Part shown: positions 6,957 to 7,044 of the stretch, piece by piece | Position numbering within the stretch: the first letter of the stretch is position 1 | How the letters are laid out: each line of letters starts with the position of its first letter | Assembly: GCA_002298885.1 (NCBI GenBank) | Contig: DBMK01000224.1 | Coordinates: forward strand, 1 to 7,044 | Length of the DNA: 7,044 nucleotides | From: Anaerolineaceae bacterium UBA700 | GTDB lineage: Bacteria; Chloroflexota; Anaerolineae; Anaerolineales; Anaerolineaceae | Direction: 5' to 3' | Position numbers and translations under genes: made by a program | Notes under the pieces: model-generated | The model's database searches: none | Seen by the model: only the letters and a program-made list of their open reading frames with translations | Told to the model about the DNA's origin: nothing

Positions 6957-7034
6957 AATCCTGTTATGATTGTAAAAAGAAATTCGACAGATTTCAGTAA
7001 AATAATAGTTAAACCTTATTCAAACAACAGGATT
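6957..7034. repeat. 9-bp inverted repeat flanking the chemoreceptor promoter region
   Basis: AATCCTGTT (6957-6965) and AACAGGATT (7026-7034) are perfect inverted copies 60 nt apart, bracketing the AT-rich segment that should hold the promoter. They could be paired operator half-sites or coincidence. Confidence 0.3.
6969..6974 (-). promoter_or_regulatory. Candidate -10 element for the chemoreceptor gene
   Basis: On the - strand TACAAT (complement of 6969-6974) matches the -10 consensus at five of six bases and lies about 35 nt upstream of the start codon in an AT-rich stretch. No convincing -35 hexamer is found at 16-18 nt, so the call is weak. The rest of 6953-7044 shows no gene. Confidence 0.25.
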
Positions 7035-7044
7035 GCCGATTATT

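Noticed and set aside
7010..7042. TAAA followed by GCCGATTA, reminiscent of a flagellar sigma-28 promoter pointing out of the window
   Set aside because: The gap between the two parts is 21 nt rather than about 15, and there is no downstream gene visible to support it.

Overview
This is an ordinary, densely coding bacterial chromosomal window with five complete protein genes. Four lie on the + strand (a DMT-family exporter, an IolB-like cupin, a LarA-family nickel-dependent hydroxyacid racemase/epimerase and 6-phosphogluconate dehydrogenase). The fifth is a long methyl-accepting chemotaxis protein on the - strand. Base composition is GC-rich in the coding cores, and four of the five genes have Shine-Dalgarno matches of usable strength. 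The style of the chemoreceptor signalling domain, the long hairpins after stop codons and a G-rich dispersed-type repeat make a Chloroflexota/Anaerolineae-like bacterium my best guess. This is an impression, not a demonstrated placement.

Layout: 1-92 is a G-rich leader, possibly the right arm of an upstream terminator. 93-974 is the drug/metabolite transporter, followed by a hairpin at 979-1017. A likely promoter (TATACT at 1052-1057) precedes iolB (1093-1908), and the LarA-family gene (1957-3237) follows after 48 nt with no hairpin between them. A strong hairpin (3241-3275) separates it from gnd (3316-4725), which has a consensus RBS. A 22-position hairpin (4732-4778) closes gnd and sits where gnd and the opposing chemoreceptor gene (6934 to 4823) converge. 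A G-rich inverted-repeat element lies next to it and runs into the chemoreceptor stop codon. The remaining 110 nt (6935-7044) are the chemoreceptor upstream region. No intergenic stretch exceeds about 120 nt, and I see no RNA gene, CRISPR array, transposase or attachment site.

How the genes may work together: IolB, a LarA-family epimerase and Gnd all handle sugar acids or their derivatives. Known LarA-family activities include D-gluconate 2-epimerisation, so iolB-larA-gnd could be a small sugar-acid module in which an aldonate epimer is fed towards 6-phosphogluconate. This is inference: no kinase, sugar-acid transporter or other iol gene is in view. Two details stand out. The IolB-like protein has Arg where the family has the first histidine of its metal-binding HxH motif. 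The LarA homologue keeps the nickel-cofactor and catalytic residues but differs at a substrate-contact position. I found no convincing undescribed system such as a defence island or mobile element.
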